Shown here piece by piece: positions 17,928 through 28,036 of a stretch of DNA of 64,000 nucleotides (position 1 is the stretch's first letter; each line of letters opens with the position of its first letter). Location of the stretch: positions 1 to 64,000 of the forward strand of contig NZ_FNOK01000045.1 in NCBI RefSeq assembly GCF_900106995.1, written 5' to 3'. Origin of the DNA: Saccharopolyspora shandongensis. GTDB lineage: Bacteria; Actinomycetota; Actinomycetes; Mycobacteriales; Pseudonocardiaceae. The notes under the pieces were generated by a model. That model saw only the letters and a list, made by a program, of their open reading frames with translations. It searched no databases and was not told the origin of the DNA. The position numbers were made by a program, and so were the translations under genes.

Positions 17928-19110
17928 TGTGGGGTTCCAGAATCGGCTCCCCATGCCTGACCTGCGACGTTAAGCTATGCGCTCGTACTCGTTGATCAAG
18001 CCGCCAAGCACCGGTCGACGTTTGATCCGCTCACTGTCGAGGTCTGCAACTGGGTAACTCGGCCGTGGTGGCCGAAGCTCGCGGGCACGGTGCGGCCGGC
18101 GCCCGTTGTAGTGTCGGATGTACTCCGTAAGCACTGCACGCAGGTGCCGTTCACCAAAGATCAACAGGCGGTCGGTGAGTTCGGCTCGGACAGTGCGCAC
18201 GAACCGTTCAGCAAAACAGTTCGCCCGCGGGCAGCGTGGGGGAGTCTTGACGACGCGGATACCTACATCAGCAAGGACCGCATCGAACGACGTGGTGAAC
18301 TGGCCGGCTCGGTCCCGGACGAGGAATCGGAAGTCGGTGATGTCATCGCCGAGGTCCATCAGCAGGTTGCGGACCTGCTGAGTGGTCCACGCCCCGTCTG
18401 GGTTCGTGGTCGTGACCAGCAGGTGCACACACCGGCTGCCGACCTCCATCACGAAGAACACGTAGACCCGTTTGAGGGTGACCGCGCAGTCCACGTGAAA
18501 GAAGTCGCACGCCAGCATGGTCGAGGCCTGCATGCGCAGGAACTGTCGCCAGGTCGTGTCGGTGCACCGGGTCGGTGCTGGAGGGATGCGCAATCGCTTG
18601 AGAACGCGGCGGATCGTCGAGGCGCCCACTCGATAGCCGAGCTTGAGTAGCTCACCCTGGATCCTCTGGTATCCCCAGGTGTGATTCTCCTTGGCCATGC
18701 GCTCGATCAACACGGCGACATCGTCATCGACGGGCGGGCGGCCGATGCGGTGTGGATATGTCCACTTCCTGGCAAGCAGACGACGATGCCAGCGCAGCAT
18801 CGTGCCTGGCGTGACCAACCGGTTCGCTCGCAGCACCTTCGGTAACAACCGGATTAGCGCGGCGAAGACCGCCCGGTCGGCCCAGTCCATCCGGGGTTTC
18901 GGGTTGGTTCTGCGCAGCACCTCGTGACGCAGCACCAGCAGTTCGACGTCCTTCGACACCGACGAGCGGCCGAGCAACACCAGCCAGCCCACAAGCCGTA
19001 TGAAGATCAGATAAACCAGACGCAGGGACACGGTTCGCGATCACGCCCTGCCCGGCGAGCGCAGCGATAGCCGCAGGTCGGACACGCGGGCCAACTTCTG
19101 GAACCCCACA
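17928..19110 (-). mobile_element. IS with rve-type transposase, copy 1 (intact)
   Basis: The element is bounded by inverted ends TGTGGGGTTCCAGAA (17928) and TTCTGGAACCCCACA (ending 19110). The pairing extends two more bases outward (CC/GG), so the exact end may be 17926-19112. Length is about 1.18 kb with one transposase gene on the minus strand. The same ends bound a decayed copy at 34758-35945 in the same orientation. No clear target duplication is seen. Its right end abuts a LuxR remnant. Confidence 0.85.
17970..19031 (-). CDS. Transposase with integrase (rve) core
   Basis: A 353-aa intact transposase. The N-terminal part has an IS481/IS3-like helix-turn-helix (MLRWHRRLLARKWTYPHRIG, then [20 protein letters not shown]). 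The catalytic core shows DDE residues in context: [20 protein letters not shown] (first Asp), [20 protein letters not shown] (second Asp) and NCFAERFVRTVRAELTDRLL (Glu). It ends in YNGRRPHRARELRPPRP, typical of these elements. Complete frame and complete ends suggest it could still be active and could act in trans on the copy at 34758. Confidence 0.9.
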   Translation of the reverse strand: MSLRLVYLIFIRLVGWLVLLGRSSVSKDVELLVLRHEVLRRTNPKPRMDWADRAVFAALIRLLPKVLRANRLVTPGTMLRWHRRLLARKWTYPHRIGRPPVDDDVAVLIERMAKENHTWGYQRIQGELLKLGYRVGASTIRRVLKRLRIPPAPTRCTDTTWRQFLRMQASTMLACDFFHVDCAVTLKRVYVFFVMEVGSRCVHLLVTTTNPDGAWTTQQVRNLLMDLGDDITDFRFLVRDRAGQFTTSFDAVLADVGIRVVKTPPRCPRANCFAERFVRTVRAELTDRLLIFGERHLRAVLTEYIRHYNGRRPHRARELRPPRPSYPVADLDSERIKRRPVLGGLINEYERIA

Positions 19111-19127
19111 GGTGTGGTTCCGACGCG

Positions 19128-19319
19128 GTGGAGCTCACCGAGCGCGAGGTCGATGTGCTGCGGTTGATGGCCGACGGCTGGTGCACTGCGGAGATCGCCG
19201 GCGGGCTCGGCTACTCGGAGCGGACGGTGAAGAACGCGCTCTCTTCGGTGACGAGTCGGCTCAAGCTGCGGAATCGTGCACACGCGGTCGCCTACGCCCT
19301 GCGGGCCGGGATCATCTGA
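19128..19319 (+). pseudogene. LuxR helix-turn-helix remnant
   Basis: Sixty-three codons form a complete LuxR C-terminal HTH (LTEREVDVLRLMADGWCTAE, then ERTVKNALSSVTSRLKLRNR). The N-terminal domain is cut off exactly at the IS right end, 18 bp upstream, so insertion truncated the gene. A free HTH could still bind DNA, but no promoter is evident. Confidence 0.8.
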
Positions 19320-19447
19320 GCGCGATTCGTGCCCGGCATCTCGGCGAGCCGGCGGGCGATCTGTCGTCGCTCGAACCGGCCACGCCCATCGACGACATCC
19401 CACGGGGATGACTGCGGGTTTATCTGAATTTGTAAGGGAATGTAGCC

Positions 19448-20619
19448 ATGCGTGAGGCAGTGATCTGTGAGCCGTTGCGGACGCCGGTGGGGCGTTACGG
19501 CGGCGTGTTCAGCAACGTCCCGGCGGCCGACCTTGCGGCCGGCGTGCTGCGGGAGTTGTTGCACCGCACTAAAATCGACGGGTCCGATGTGGACGATGTG
19601 ATCTTCGGGCAGTGCTACCCGAACGGGGAGGCGCCGGCGATCGGGCGGGTCGCCGCGCTGGACGCGGGCCTGCCGGTGACGGTGCCGGGCCAGCAGCTGG
19701 ACCGGCGGTGCGGGTCCGGGCTGCAGGCGGTCATCGACGCGGCGATGCGGGTGCAGACCGGCATCTGCGACCTGGTCATCGCCGGTGGTGCGGAGAGTAT
19801 GAGCCAGGCCGAGCATTACGCGCTGGGTCTGCGTTTCGGGTTCAAGGGCGACTCGACGCCGTTGTCGGACCGGATCGGGCGCGGCCGGGTTACCGCCGGT
19901 GGCAAGCACTACCTGGTGCCGGGCGGGATGCTGGAGACCGCCGAGAACTTGCGTAAGGAGTACTCGGTCAGTCGCAGAGCGCAGGACTGGCTTGCGTTCG
20001 ACTCGCACCAGCGTGCCGTCGCCGCGCAGGCGGAGGGCCGCTTCGCCGACGAGGTGCTGGTTGACCAGGACGAACACCCGAGTGCTGACATCTCGCTGGA
20101 GGCGCTGGCCGTGTTGCGGCCGGTGCGGTGGTCAGTCGATCCGGGAGCCACCGTCACTGCCGGCAACGCCAGCGGGCAGAGCGACGGCGGCGCCGCCTGC
20201 ATCGTGACCACGCGCGAGCGCGCGGACGAGCTGGGGCTGCGGCCGCTGGCGCGGCTGGTGACGTGGGCGGCGGCCGGGGTCGAGCAGTCCCGGACGGGCA
20301 TCGGCCCGGTGCCCGCGACCGCGGTGGCGCTGGAGCGCGCGGGACTGGAACTGGGGGACCTGGACCTCATCGAGCTCAATGAGGCGTTCGCGCGCAGGCA
20401 TTGGCGGTGACGACGGCCTGGAAGCTGGCGGAAGCCGATTTCGAGCGGGTGAACGTCAACGGCTCGGGTATCTCGCTGGGCCACCCGGTGGGTGCCACCG
20501 GTGTGCGGATTCTGGCCACGATGCTCCGCGAGCTCGACCGCCGTCAGGGCCGCTATGCGCTGGAGACGATGTGCATCGGCGGCCAGGGTCTGTCGGCAGT
20601 CTTCGAACGAATCGCCTGA
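19448..20619 (+). pseudogene. Acetyl-CoA acetyltransferase (thiolase), one frameshift
   Basis: The first frame (19448-20410) gives a thiolase N-domain with the acylation cysteine in QQLDRRCGSGLQAV (Cys88) and the NEAF motif at its end. The second frame (from about 20398 to 20619) continues with [34 protein letters not shown] (catalytic His) and [11 protein letters not shown] (catalytic Cys). The join at TTCGCGCGCAGGC needs one extra base. All active-site residues survive and no other damage is visible, so this is either a very recent mutation or a sequencing error. The product would condense or cleave acetoacetyl-CoA-type thioesters. AAGGGAATGT precedes the ATG. Confidence 0.8.
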
Positions 20620-21212
20620 CCACACAACGATTTCGTAATCGCGTGACTCCGACACGCCGACGTCGTGCCGCGGGCGAGACAGTCGACGTTGGGGTCTCGA
20701 CTGTTCGAGAGAGGCGGTGTGGGCAACGATTTTCGGCCACCTGTTGACCTTCCACGCTGCAGCAGTCATTGAGTTCGTGGTCGGCACCCAGCAATCTGGT
20801 CAAGGAACGGGTACGGGTGTGGTAGCGGCGTCGAAGGAGTCTGGGCGTCGGGACGCTGCGCAGGTCGGCCCAGACGGTCACCAGCCGTCCGGCCATGGTC
20901 TCGTGGAGCGAGATCGTCTGTAGACCAGAACGGACGGGGAGTTGCCCGCTGGGCGGCATTCGCGCGGAAAACCCCACCGCCGCGCCCTCACCGCCTTCCT
21001 GATCCACCGCTGCCGGTGGTTCGATCCCGTCGACCAGCAGCGTGGGTGCCGCTGACCGGGGTTCCGGCCAGCAAGTCACCGGTAAGGAAACTGCCGGGCG
21101 GTTCTGCCGCCTGTTCTGCGTGGTAATCGGTGGATCGATGCGCTGTGCTGGTGGAGCAGACCACGATGGATCACGTGCCTAGACGGGGCGGACAACCGAA
21201 TGAAGACGACAT
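20620..21212. other. About 590 bp without a confident gene
   Basis: No frame carries a recognisable family. A minus frame has a coherent stretch (SLHETMAGRLVTVWADLRSV) vaguely like the C-terminal part of IS481-type transposases, but it is too short to support. The end of this region should hold the promoter of the sigma factor gene. Confidence 0.35.
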
Positions 21213-21800
21213 ATGACTCATGTCTCAGCTGTTAAGACAGAGATCGCGTTCGAGCGGGCGAGCAACGCTGCCCCCTGGCGTCACGAGTGCAGTAACGACG
21301 CGGACACTGCACTAAAAGGACTCTACGACGCCTACTACTCAAGACTGCTGGCATACGTCACGCGAATCCTCGCCGATCAGCACCATGCCGAAGACGTGGT
21401 GCAGGAAACAATGCTGCGTGCCTGGTGTCACGCAGACCCCCTGACACCCGACCGCGGCTCGGTGTGGGGCTGGCTGACCCGCGTCGCCCACAACCTCGCG
21501 ATCGACCGGATCCGAGCGCGCCGCGCACGGCCCGTCGAGGTCGAGGTCGAGGAAACGGTGGAGGGAGCAACGCACGGCCGCAACACCGACCATTCCGACA
21601 CCGTGATCAACATGATGTTCGTCGCCACCATGGTGAACAAACTGGTACCCGCGCACCGATCTGTGCTCCACGCGGTGTACTACGCCGACCGCACCGCCTC
21701 GGACGCAGCCAGCGCACTCGGCGTCCCGGTCGGCACCGTCAAATCACGATTGCACCACGCACTGCGCAACCTCAAACAGACACTGGAACACCAACGCTGA
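21213..21800 (+). CDS. ECF sigma factor
   Basis: A 195-aa sigma-70 family protein with only regions 2 and 4. Region 2 runs from about 30 to 105 (LYDAYYSRLLAYVTRILADQ, HHAEDVVQETMLRAW, VWGWLTRVAHNLAIDRIRAR). Region 4 is a helix-turn-helix at about 140-190 (LVPAHRSVLHAVYYADRTAS, ALGVPVGTVKSRLHHALRNL). The linker is acidic (EVEVEETVEG). It resembles the SigK/SigL-like ECF group. No anti-sigma gene of zinc-binding or membrane type follows. The next gene encodes a small Glu-Pro-repeat protein about 140 bp downstream in the same direction. Targets are unknown. Confidence 0.85.
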   Translation: MTHVSAVKTEIAFERASNAAPWRHECSNDADTALKGLYDAYYSRLLAYVTRILADQHHAEDVVQETMLRAWCHADPLTPDRGSVWGWLTRVAHNLAIDRIRARRARPVEVEVEETVEGATHGRNTDHSDTVINMMFVATMVNKLVPAHRSVLHAVYYADRTASDAASALGVPVGTVKSRLHHALRNLKQTLEHQR

Positions 21801-21938
21801 CCGCCACGCCGGCTAGCGGATCTTCCGCCTCCCGAGAACGGCACTTCTATTTCTGCCGATGGTTCTTCATGGCGGTAGGCGTGTCAGGCGCGCATTCTTG
21901 ATCCAGGTTCCCGAATCGCTCAAACTCGAGGAGTTGAC

Positions 21939-22187
<249 letters not shown>

Positions 22188-22235
22188 CACCGACGGGTTC
22201 CGGGTCAACTTATCCGGCGGATGTTCTCCGTAAGA

Positions 22236-24671
22236 TCAACTCCCAGTTGAGCGTAGTTTCTCGCGCATCTTGACGGCTTCCTCACTGTCGAGCATGTCGC
22301 ATAGGGGCAGCGCCCGTTCCCGTTCGCCGCGTGCCGCGACGGGGTCGCCCAACTCGTCCGACAATGACGCAAGTTCGCAGAGCGTCTCGACCTGGGGCAA
22401 TGGTTGGGCGACACGCTCGAACAGTGCGAGCGCATCGGTCAACCGGGCACGTGCATCTGGTTGATTCCCCTTCTCGCGCAAGAACTTCCCGCAGGCATGG
22501 AGCGCGCGGGCCTGACCCATCACAGAGCCGTGTGCCCGGAACAGCTCCAACGCCTCCTCGCACTGGCGGAGCGCCACGTCGAGCGAGCCGAGTGCGGCCA
22601 GATTCTTCGCCGAGCGCAGCAGTAGATAGGAATAATTGGTGTCGTCCACGGGGATACGCGGGCCGTCCGGTGATCGCCTGAAGTAGTTCACGCAGACGTC
22701 GAACTCTTCAGCTGCATCGAGAAGCCGGCCCTCCGAGTGCCAAGACGTGGCCCGCATCGTTCGTGCGATGTGGAGGCCAAGCGGGTATTCGGCCTCGCTG
22801 AACAGCATCACCGCTTCGTCGAGCATTGTGCGGGCGGTAGTCGGGTGGCCCATACCGAGTTCGATGTTGGCCATGTAGGTCTTTGCCCAGCCCTGTTCAC
22901 GCAGGTCACCTGCGTCAACAGCGGCCTGCCGCGCCTGCTGGGTCAACCGGACGGCATCATTCGGACGGCCCAGCAGCGTGAACAGAACCCAGGACAGGTA
23001 GTTGCGTTGAGCAGCCTCGTCGCGCTTGCTGTCGATCGCGAGGGCCGACCTCAAGCCGAGATCGAACACCTCGTGCCAGATAGTCGCGGTGCCGCCGATC
23101 TCGGAAAACCAATGCATGGCTTCAGCCAAGTCCAGGACCTGCTGGTGTTCGGCCCGTGCCGCGGCGCCCTTCAACGCGGCCAGCCAGTTCTCCGTCTCCA
23201 CCTCGAGCCACCGGCCCGCACCGGCGTGGTCGGCGAACGACGAGGTCGCCGTCGGGGATACCCCCTCACAAGACGGCTTGAAGTACCGGCCCGCCGCCGT
23301 CGCCGTCGTCACCAGCCAATTCACCAGGCGGTCCTCTGCCGCCCGCACGGCCTCGGGAGCCTCCTCCTGGGCGAGCCGCTCTGTCGCGAACACCCTGAGA
23401 AGGTCGTGGAACTGGTACCGGCCTTCCTCGGGAGACAGCTGTAACAAGCTCGCATCGGCCAGTTCTTCCAGGAAGAGGTCCGCCTCGTCCTCGTCTGGCG
23501 CTTCGACGAGCGCCACGACGGCGCCCGCCGAGAAATCGGCTGGCACCAGAGCGAGCCGACGGAACACCATGGCCGCGGTCGGACTGAGCTGACGGTACGA
23601 CAGTTCGAATACCCTGCGGAGGTTGAGGTCGCCGGCGGTGAGCGCTGTCAAGCGCCTGCCATGATCCCGTAGCTGGTCGACGAGTCGGCTGAGCGGCCGC
23701 GAGGGACGACTCGCGAGGCGGTTTCCCGCAATGCGGAGCGCGAGGGGCAGCCGCCCGCACAACTCGACCAACTCGACTGACGCGCCACATTCCCGCGACA
23801 CGCGCTCCGCCCCGACGATGGCCGACAGCAGCGCGACGGCGTCGTCCCGGCCCAACACGTCCAGGCTGAACCGGCTGGCCCCTTCGATGCCCACCAGCAT
23901 TTGGCGACTGGTGATCAGGGTGAGGCACTGCGGCCCGCCGACCAGGAGTGGGCGCACCTGTGCCTCATCGGCGGCGTCGTCGAGGACGATCAGAGTGGCG
24001 CGTTTGCGAAGCAGGGACCGGCACATGCTTGCCCGGTGTTCCATCTCGGCTGGGATCTGGACAGCGTCTACACCGAGCGATCTCAACACCAGGTGCAGCA
24101 CGTCCGCGGGTTCGCTCGGTTCGGGCGACATCCCGCGCAACTTCAGGAAGAGTTGACCGTCGGGAAAGAGCTCGGCGAGTTCGTGCGCGGTCCTGACCGA
24201 AACGCTCGTCTTGCCGGTGCCGGGAGGCCCGCTCAACACCGCGATGTGGCCCGATCGCCGGTGGCCGCCAGCCAGCTCCTCGGCGAGAGCGCGCAACGCA
24301 TCGACATCGTTCTCGCGCCCCACGAGGTCGTCGACGTCGGGTGGCAGCACGCTCATGACGGCTGGCCCGTGAACAGGGGCTGGTAAAGCGATGGGCACGG
24401 CGTGAGCGCGGCCCTGCTTGGCGACCTCTTGCAGATGGGCCAGCTCTGCATCGGTCAATTCCAATGGGCTGGCGAGCGCCTCGACCGTGCGTCGCTGGGG
24501 GCCCTTGGCGATTCCTCGCTCCATGTCGCTGATGGCCCGGACGCTGACACCGGACCCTTCGGCCAGCTCCTCTTGAGTAAGTTTGGCGCGTGCGCGGTAC
24601 CGCCTCAACAGCGTGTTGAAACTTGCGGGAGCGTGTTCGAAAGCCGCGTCCGACATTCCCGAATTATCCAT
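22236..24671 (-). CDS. XRE / NB-ARC / TPR STAND regulator
   Basis: An 811-aa protein with an XRE helix-turn-helix at about 19-75 (LTQEELAEGSGVSVRAISDM, ERGIAKGP). An NB-ARC NTPase follows at about 115-370, with Walker A LSGPPGTGKTSV (147-158), Walker B ATLIVLDDAADEAQ, a LTLITSRQML sensor region and GRLPLALRIAGNRL. A winged helix (YQFHDLLRVFATERL) leads into C-terminal TPRs. This is the common actinomycete ligand- and ATP-gated transcription regulator, often cluster-associated. It is complete. A broken paralogue starts divergently at 24869. An anti-phage STAND role is conceivable, but the DNA-binding domain argues for transcription control. Confidence 0.85.
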   Translation of the reverse strand: MDNSGMSDAAFEHAPASFNTLLRRYRARAKLTQEELAEGSGVSVRAISDMERGIAKGPQRRTVEALASPLELTDAELAHLQEVAKQGRAHAVPIALPAPVHGPAVMSVLPPDVDDLVGRENDVDALRALAEELAGGHRRSGHIAVLSGPPGTGKTSVSVRTAHELAELFPDGQLFLKLRGMSPEPSEPADVLHLVLRSLGVDAVQIPAEMEHRASMCRSLLRKRATLIVLDDAADEAQVRPLLVGGPQCLTLITSRQMLVGIEGASRFSLDVLGRDDAVALLSAIVGAERVSRECGASVELVELCGRLPLALRIAGNRLASRPSRPLSRLVDQLRDHGRRLTALTAGDLNLRRVFELSYRQLSPTAAMVFRRLALVPADFSAGAVVALVEAPDEDEADLFLEELADASLLQLSPEEGRYQFHDLLRVFATERLAQEEAPEAVRAAEDRLVNWLVTTATAAGRYFKPSCEGVSPTATSSFADHAGAGRWLEVETENWLAALKGAAARAEHQQVLDLAEAMHWFSEIGGTATIWHEVFDLGLRSALAIDSKRDEAAQRNYLSWVLFTLLGRPNDAVRLTQQARQAAVDAGDLREQGWAKTYMANIELGMGHPTTARTMLDEAVMLFSEAEYPLGLHIARTMRATSWHSEGRLLDAAEEFDVCVNYFRRSPDGPRIPVDDTNYSYLLLRSAKNLAALGSLDVALRQCEEALELFRAHGSVMGQARALHACGKFLREKGNQPDARARLTDALALFERVAQPLPQVETLCELASLSDELGDPVAARGERERALPLCDMLDSEEAVKMREKLRSTGS

Positions 24672-24868
24672 GCCGGCTCAGCACGGACAAGCCTTGGCCC
24701 CGGAAGAGATGCGTGGTCGGCGGCTCGGCGGGATCGCGGCGGCAGACACTCCCGCCGCTTGCCGAGATCGTAGGTGAGCAGGTGATCGAGTGTTTAGTAT
24801 TGATCACTGGGCGCGATGGGCATCTGTCGTGCCGGGGTGGCTTGGTTGAGGAGGTACGAGTGCGCGTG

Positions 24869-25976
24869 ATGGCGAACCAGTTGCAGCCGCCGCCGTATCC
24901 GTTCATCGATCGTGATGACGTTCTGGCTGCGTTGGCTGTGCAGGTCGAACGGGCCACGCGTGACGACCGCCCCGCCTTGGTGGCGCTGGATGGTCTCGGG
25001 GGAATCGGCGTTACCTCCACTGCGCTGCAGTTCTATGCGAAGCACAAGTCGTGGTTCCCGGACGGCGCTTTGCAGGTCAAGCTGAGCGATCCGCAATGAG
25101 ATGGTGCCGGTCGGTGAGGCGCTCAACGGGACGTTGCAGAAGCTGGGAGAGGCACCTGGCGATCTCCCGGCGACGGTGGCGGACCGCTCGGATCTGCTTC
25201 GTGGCCTGTTTGCGGACAAACGGGTCTTTCTGCTGCTCAATGATGCGGTGACCGTTGCTCAGGTGAACGCGTTTCTGATCAACTCGGCGGGATCGGTCGT
25301 GGTCGCGACGAGCAGGGACGAATTGCCGGGGTTGCGTCGGCTGGGATTCACCAGGGTCCGGGTACGTCCGCCCGATGACGAACACAGCGTGGCGCTTTTG
25401 GACGCGTCGGCCGGGCGCGCGTGGGATTGCGATGCCCAGACCAAAGCGCATCTCATCGCGGTCTGCGGCGTTTACCCTCTGGCCTTGCACGCGGTCGCGT
25501 CGCTGGCCGAAGAGCCGTCGCCGGGTTGGCTTATCAAGCGCCGGCTTGAACGGGGTGGGCTTGCGCTGTTCCAGGTCGACGAGGAGAAACCGGTGCGGGG
25601 TCCGCTAGATCTGGTTTACGAGAATCTCCCCGCCGATGCCGCTGAGGCATATCGGATGCTGGCGTTGCACCCGGGCACGTAGTTCACTCTGGCGGCGGCA
25701 GCGGTGGTTCTCGGTACCAGTCTGGATGACGCTGGCCGCGGATAGCGGGCAGCAGGCGTTGGTGCTGTTCAGCCGTGACGGTTCGTCGCGCCGGAAGGGC
25801 GAAGTCTGCCGGCTGCTCGCCTCGATCGTGGAGCGGCGGGGGACCACGTCGCTGTGATCGAATACCTGGGGCAGGCCGCGGAACATTACGCACTGTGTGA
25901 TCCAGGCGAGGCCGAGGCGATCCGTCAGCGGCTGGCCGAACTAGATGGGGATTCTTCCGGCGAACACGGTTCCTGA
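24869..25976 (+). pseudogene. NB-ARC/TPR regulator remnant with several lesions
   Basis: The pieces follow in order. First comes PPPYPFIDRDDVLAALAVQV with LVALDGLGGIGVTSTALQFY (decayed Walker A, GIGVTS where GxGKTS is expected), ending at a stop at 25097-25099. After a +1 shift come KRVFLLLNDAVTVAQVNAF (Walker B), VVVATSRDELPGL and GVYPLALHAVASLA up to a TAG at 25680. The same frame then continues with FTLAAAAVVLGTSLDDAGR. The tail (AEHYALCDPGEAEAIRQRLA) resembles a last TPR. Most TPRs are deleted. It is divergent from the intact STAND regulator. Confidence 0.75.
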
Positions 25977-26116
25977 CGCACTCGGTACTCGCCCGACGCC
26001 GTCCGCACGACCAGGACTGCCGGTATCTGGTGATGCCGGCCGGTGGAGGTCATCCAGAGATAGTACGCGGAAGCCCAGATGACCGGGTCCGGCGCACCTC
26101 CGTGACCGACCGGCAT
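25925..26116 (-). CDS. Short hypothetical protein
   Basis: A 63-aa frame (DPVIWASAYYLWMTSTGRHH, QIPAVLVVRTASGEYRVRQE) looks protein-like and starts 31 bp after the next ORF upstream on the same strand. It overlaps the tail of the plus-strand NB-ARC remnant by about 50 bp. No family is recognised. Confidence 0.35.
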   Translation of the reverse strand: MPVGHGGAPDPVIWASAYYLWMTSTGRHHQIPAVLVVRTASGEYRVRQEPCSPEESPSSSASR

Positions 26117-26147
26117 GACCCGGACCGGGTTGATGCCGCGGCGGCGA

Positions 26148-26408
26148 CTAGGCAGTCCTGCCCGTGGTGATCGCGGCGGCCAGGGTTGTTCCGGGAGATT
26201 CGCGCAGCGTTTCGTCCCACCACAGGCGCACTGAGGTTGTCAGCTCTCGTTCGTGGCAGAACAGGATGTCGGCGTTGGTGCGCAAGCTTCGGATCGGGTG
26301 CTGGAAGCCGACGACCAAGTGGGCACCACCAGGCGGCGCCGGGCCATCGGTCCGTCCGATGAGGACATCCGCCGGTAACCGCCGCACCCGGGCAACGGAT
26401 TCGTCCAT
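26148..26408 (-). CDS. Hypothetical protein, N-terminus possibly lost to IS
   Basis: An 86-aa frame when started at the ATG at 26408: VARVRRLPADVLIGRTDGPA, HLVVGFQHPIRSLRTNADIL, FCHERELTTSVRLWWDETLR. The composition is convincing but the family is not recognised. The IS remnant begins directly upstream at about 26416, so the original gene may have been longer. It would form a small operon with the ORF at 25925. Confidence 0.4.
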   Translation of the reverse strand: MDESVARVRRLPADVLIGRTDGPAPPGGAHLVVGFQHPIRSLRTNADILFCHERELTTSVRLWWDETLRESPGTTLAAAITTGRTA

Positions 26409-26415
26409 CGACGTT

Positions 26416-27640
26416 GCCCTTGCCGAAAACCTCATCCGTGCAGGCCATGTGGCATGCTCGTACTCGTGGAGGATGCCGCCGAGGCGATCGCGTCGGCGTA
26501 TGTTCAGGCGAGCGATCTTGTCGGGATCTGCGATAGGCGTGGGTAAGGGGTTCAACGAGCGGATGTTGGCCATGCCCCGATGCGGGCGGTGTTCGTTGTA
26601 GAACTGTTCGAACTCGCGCAGGACGTGGAGCAGGTGACGCTGGTTCCAGATCAAGGCGCGATCCAGAAGCTCCGCCGGCAGGTCTGCACTCACCTCTCCA
26701 TGATTGAGTTCATCGTCGGTATCTGGACGCCGCTGAGCACGACCTCGATCCCGGTATCCGACAGAACCGTATCGAAGAGGGCAGGGAACTTTCCGTCGCG
26801 GTCCCGGATCAGGAACCGTGCCTGGCGGGGCATACGGATCCCGGTGAGCACGACCTCGATGTCCGAGTCTTTCAGGATCGCGTCGAACAGCGCGGGGAAC
26901 TTCCCGTCCCGATCTCTGATCATGTATCGCGCCCGGCAGCTGGCGTCTTCGAGGTCCATGACGAGATTCCTGGCGGCTTGTGTCGCCCAGGATGCGGTCG
27001 GGTGCGTGGTGGCGCCCAGGATCCGGATTCGCTGGGTGGTGTGCTCGATGACGGCGAGCACATACAGTCTCGTTCCGGGTAGGGTGACGGTTTCGAAGAA
27101 GTCGCAAGCTAGCAGGGCGTCGGCCTGGGAGCGCAGGAACTCCGCCCAGGTGCTGGAGTTCCGTTCGGGTGCCGGGTCGATCCCCGTTTCCTTGAGGATT
27201 TCCCAGACGGTCGAGGCGGCTACTTTCACGCCCAGGATGAGCAATTCACAGTGCGGTCGGCGGTATCCCCGGCTGGGTTCTCTTTTGCCAGGCGCAGCAC
27301 CAAAGCACGGACGGTGCGTGGCCGGCCAGGGCGCTTTGGTTGGGAAAGGGCAGCGTGGCGGTGTGCGGCGAGGTCGCGGTGCCAGCGCGGCACGGTGTCC
27401 GGGCGTACCAGCAGCCGCAGCTTGCCCAGCACGTTCCGTGGCAGCTGGTGCAGGAGCGCAGCCATAAACGCTCGATCAGCCGGGGTGAAGCGCGCACCCT
27501 ATTCTTTCCGAGTTACCGCTCCAGCACCGTGATCTGATGGCGCAAGGCGAGGATCTCGATGTCCTTGTCACAGTCGTTCATCGGCAGCAGGCGCAGCATG
27601 GCGAACGCGTTCGTCATACCGAGGTAGGCCAGTCGCAGCT
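26416..27640 (-). mobile_element. Decayed IS with rve transposase and internal duplication
   Basis: Minus-strand pieces give an integrase-core transposase: MTNAFAMLRLLPMNDCDKDI and EILALRHQITVLER near 27540-27620, MAALLHQLPRNVLGKLRLLV, LLACDFFETVTLPGTRLYVL (first Asp), MIRDRDGKFPALFDAIL (second Asp), and FYNEHRPHRGMANI near 26600. Frames change at least twice and a stop lies in the N-terminal part. The second-Asp block occurs twice in tandem (IRDRDGKFPALFD at about 26800 and 26910). A short fragment of the same element's end recurs at 36269-36348. Confidence 0.8.
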
Positions 27641-27987
27641 GCACAGTCGATCACCATGCCGTGGCGCTTGACAGCAGCGAAAGCGTCCGGTCGAGCGACT
27701 ACTCGACTTCCCTGGACGTACTGCCCACCGCCTCGCACCAGGGCGGATGAGGTTATCGGCAAGGGCAGCGCCGCCGCCCTACCGCTCGCCTCCTCCTCTC
27801 ACCTCAGGCGCGACGATTGGCGCGATCCCCACCGCGTGTTGAAGTGCCGTCCGGGCCAGTCCCCGCCCTCGTGAGCAGTCGACATCCTTGCGAGGACAGC
27901 CGGCCTTGCGGGGTCGGTGGTCGTCCTGCTGCGGTATGACTCATGTCGCCGGCCAAGGCGGCACCGTGTTGCCGGCCTAGCCTGCAC
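27641..27987. other. Non-coding region before the vanR promoter
   Basis: I see no gene here. The end of this stretch leads into the candidate VanR box at 27988. Confidence 0.5.
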
Positions 27988-28018
27988 GCGGTTTTCGATA
28001 CGTCGGCGATATCCGCCC
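27988..28018 (+). promoter_or_regulatory. Candidate VanR box upstream of vanR
   Basis: GCGGTTTTCGATACG is followed by TCGGCGATATCCGCCC, 19 bp before the vanR start. Nearly the same block (GCGATTTTCGATACG, CGGACGATATGCCGCCC) lies upstream of vanH at 34437. CCGTGTTG also occurs 24 and 19 bp before the block at the two sites. Co-occurrence at both resistance promoters supports a shared regulator site. Confidence 0.65.
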
Positions 28019-28036
28019 GCTCCTACGATTGAGAGC

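Noticed and set aside
22236-24671. Avs/STAND anti-phage effector
   Set aside because: The N-terminal domain is an XRE DNA-binding helix-turn-helix and there is no effector nuclease or TIR; this is the common actinomycete regulator architecture.
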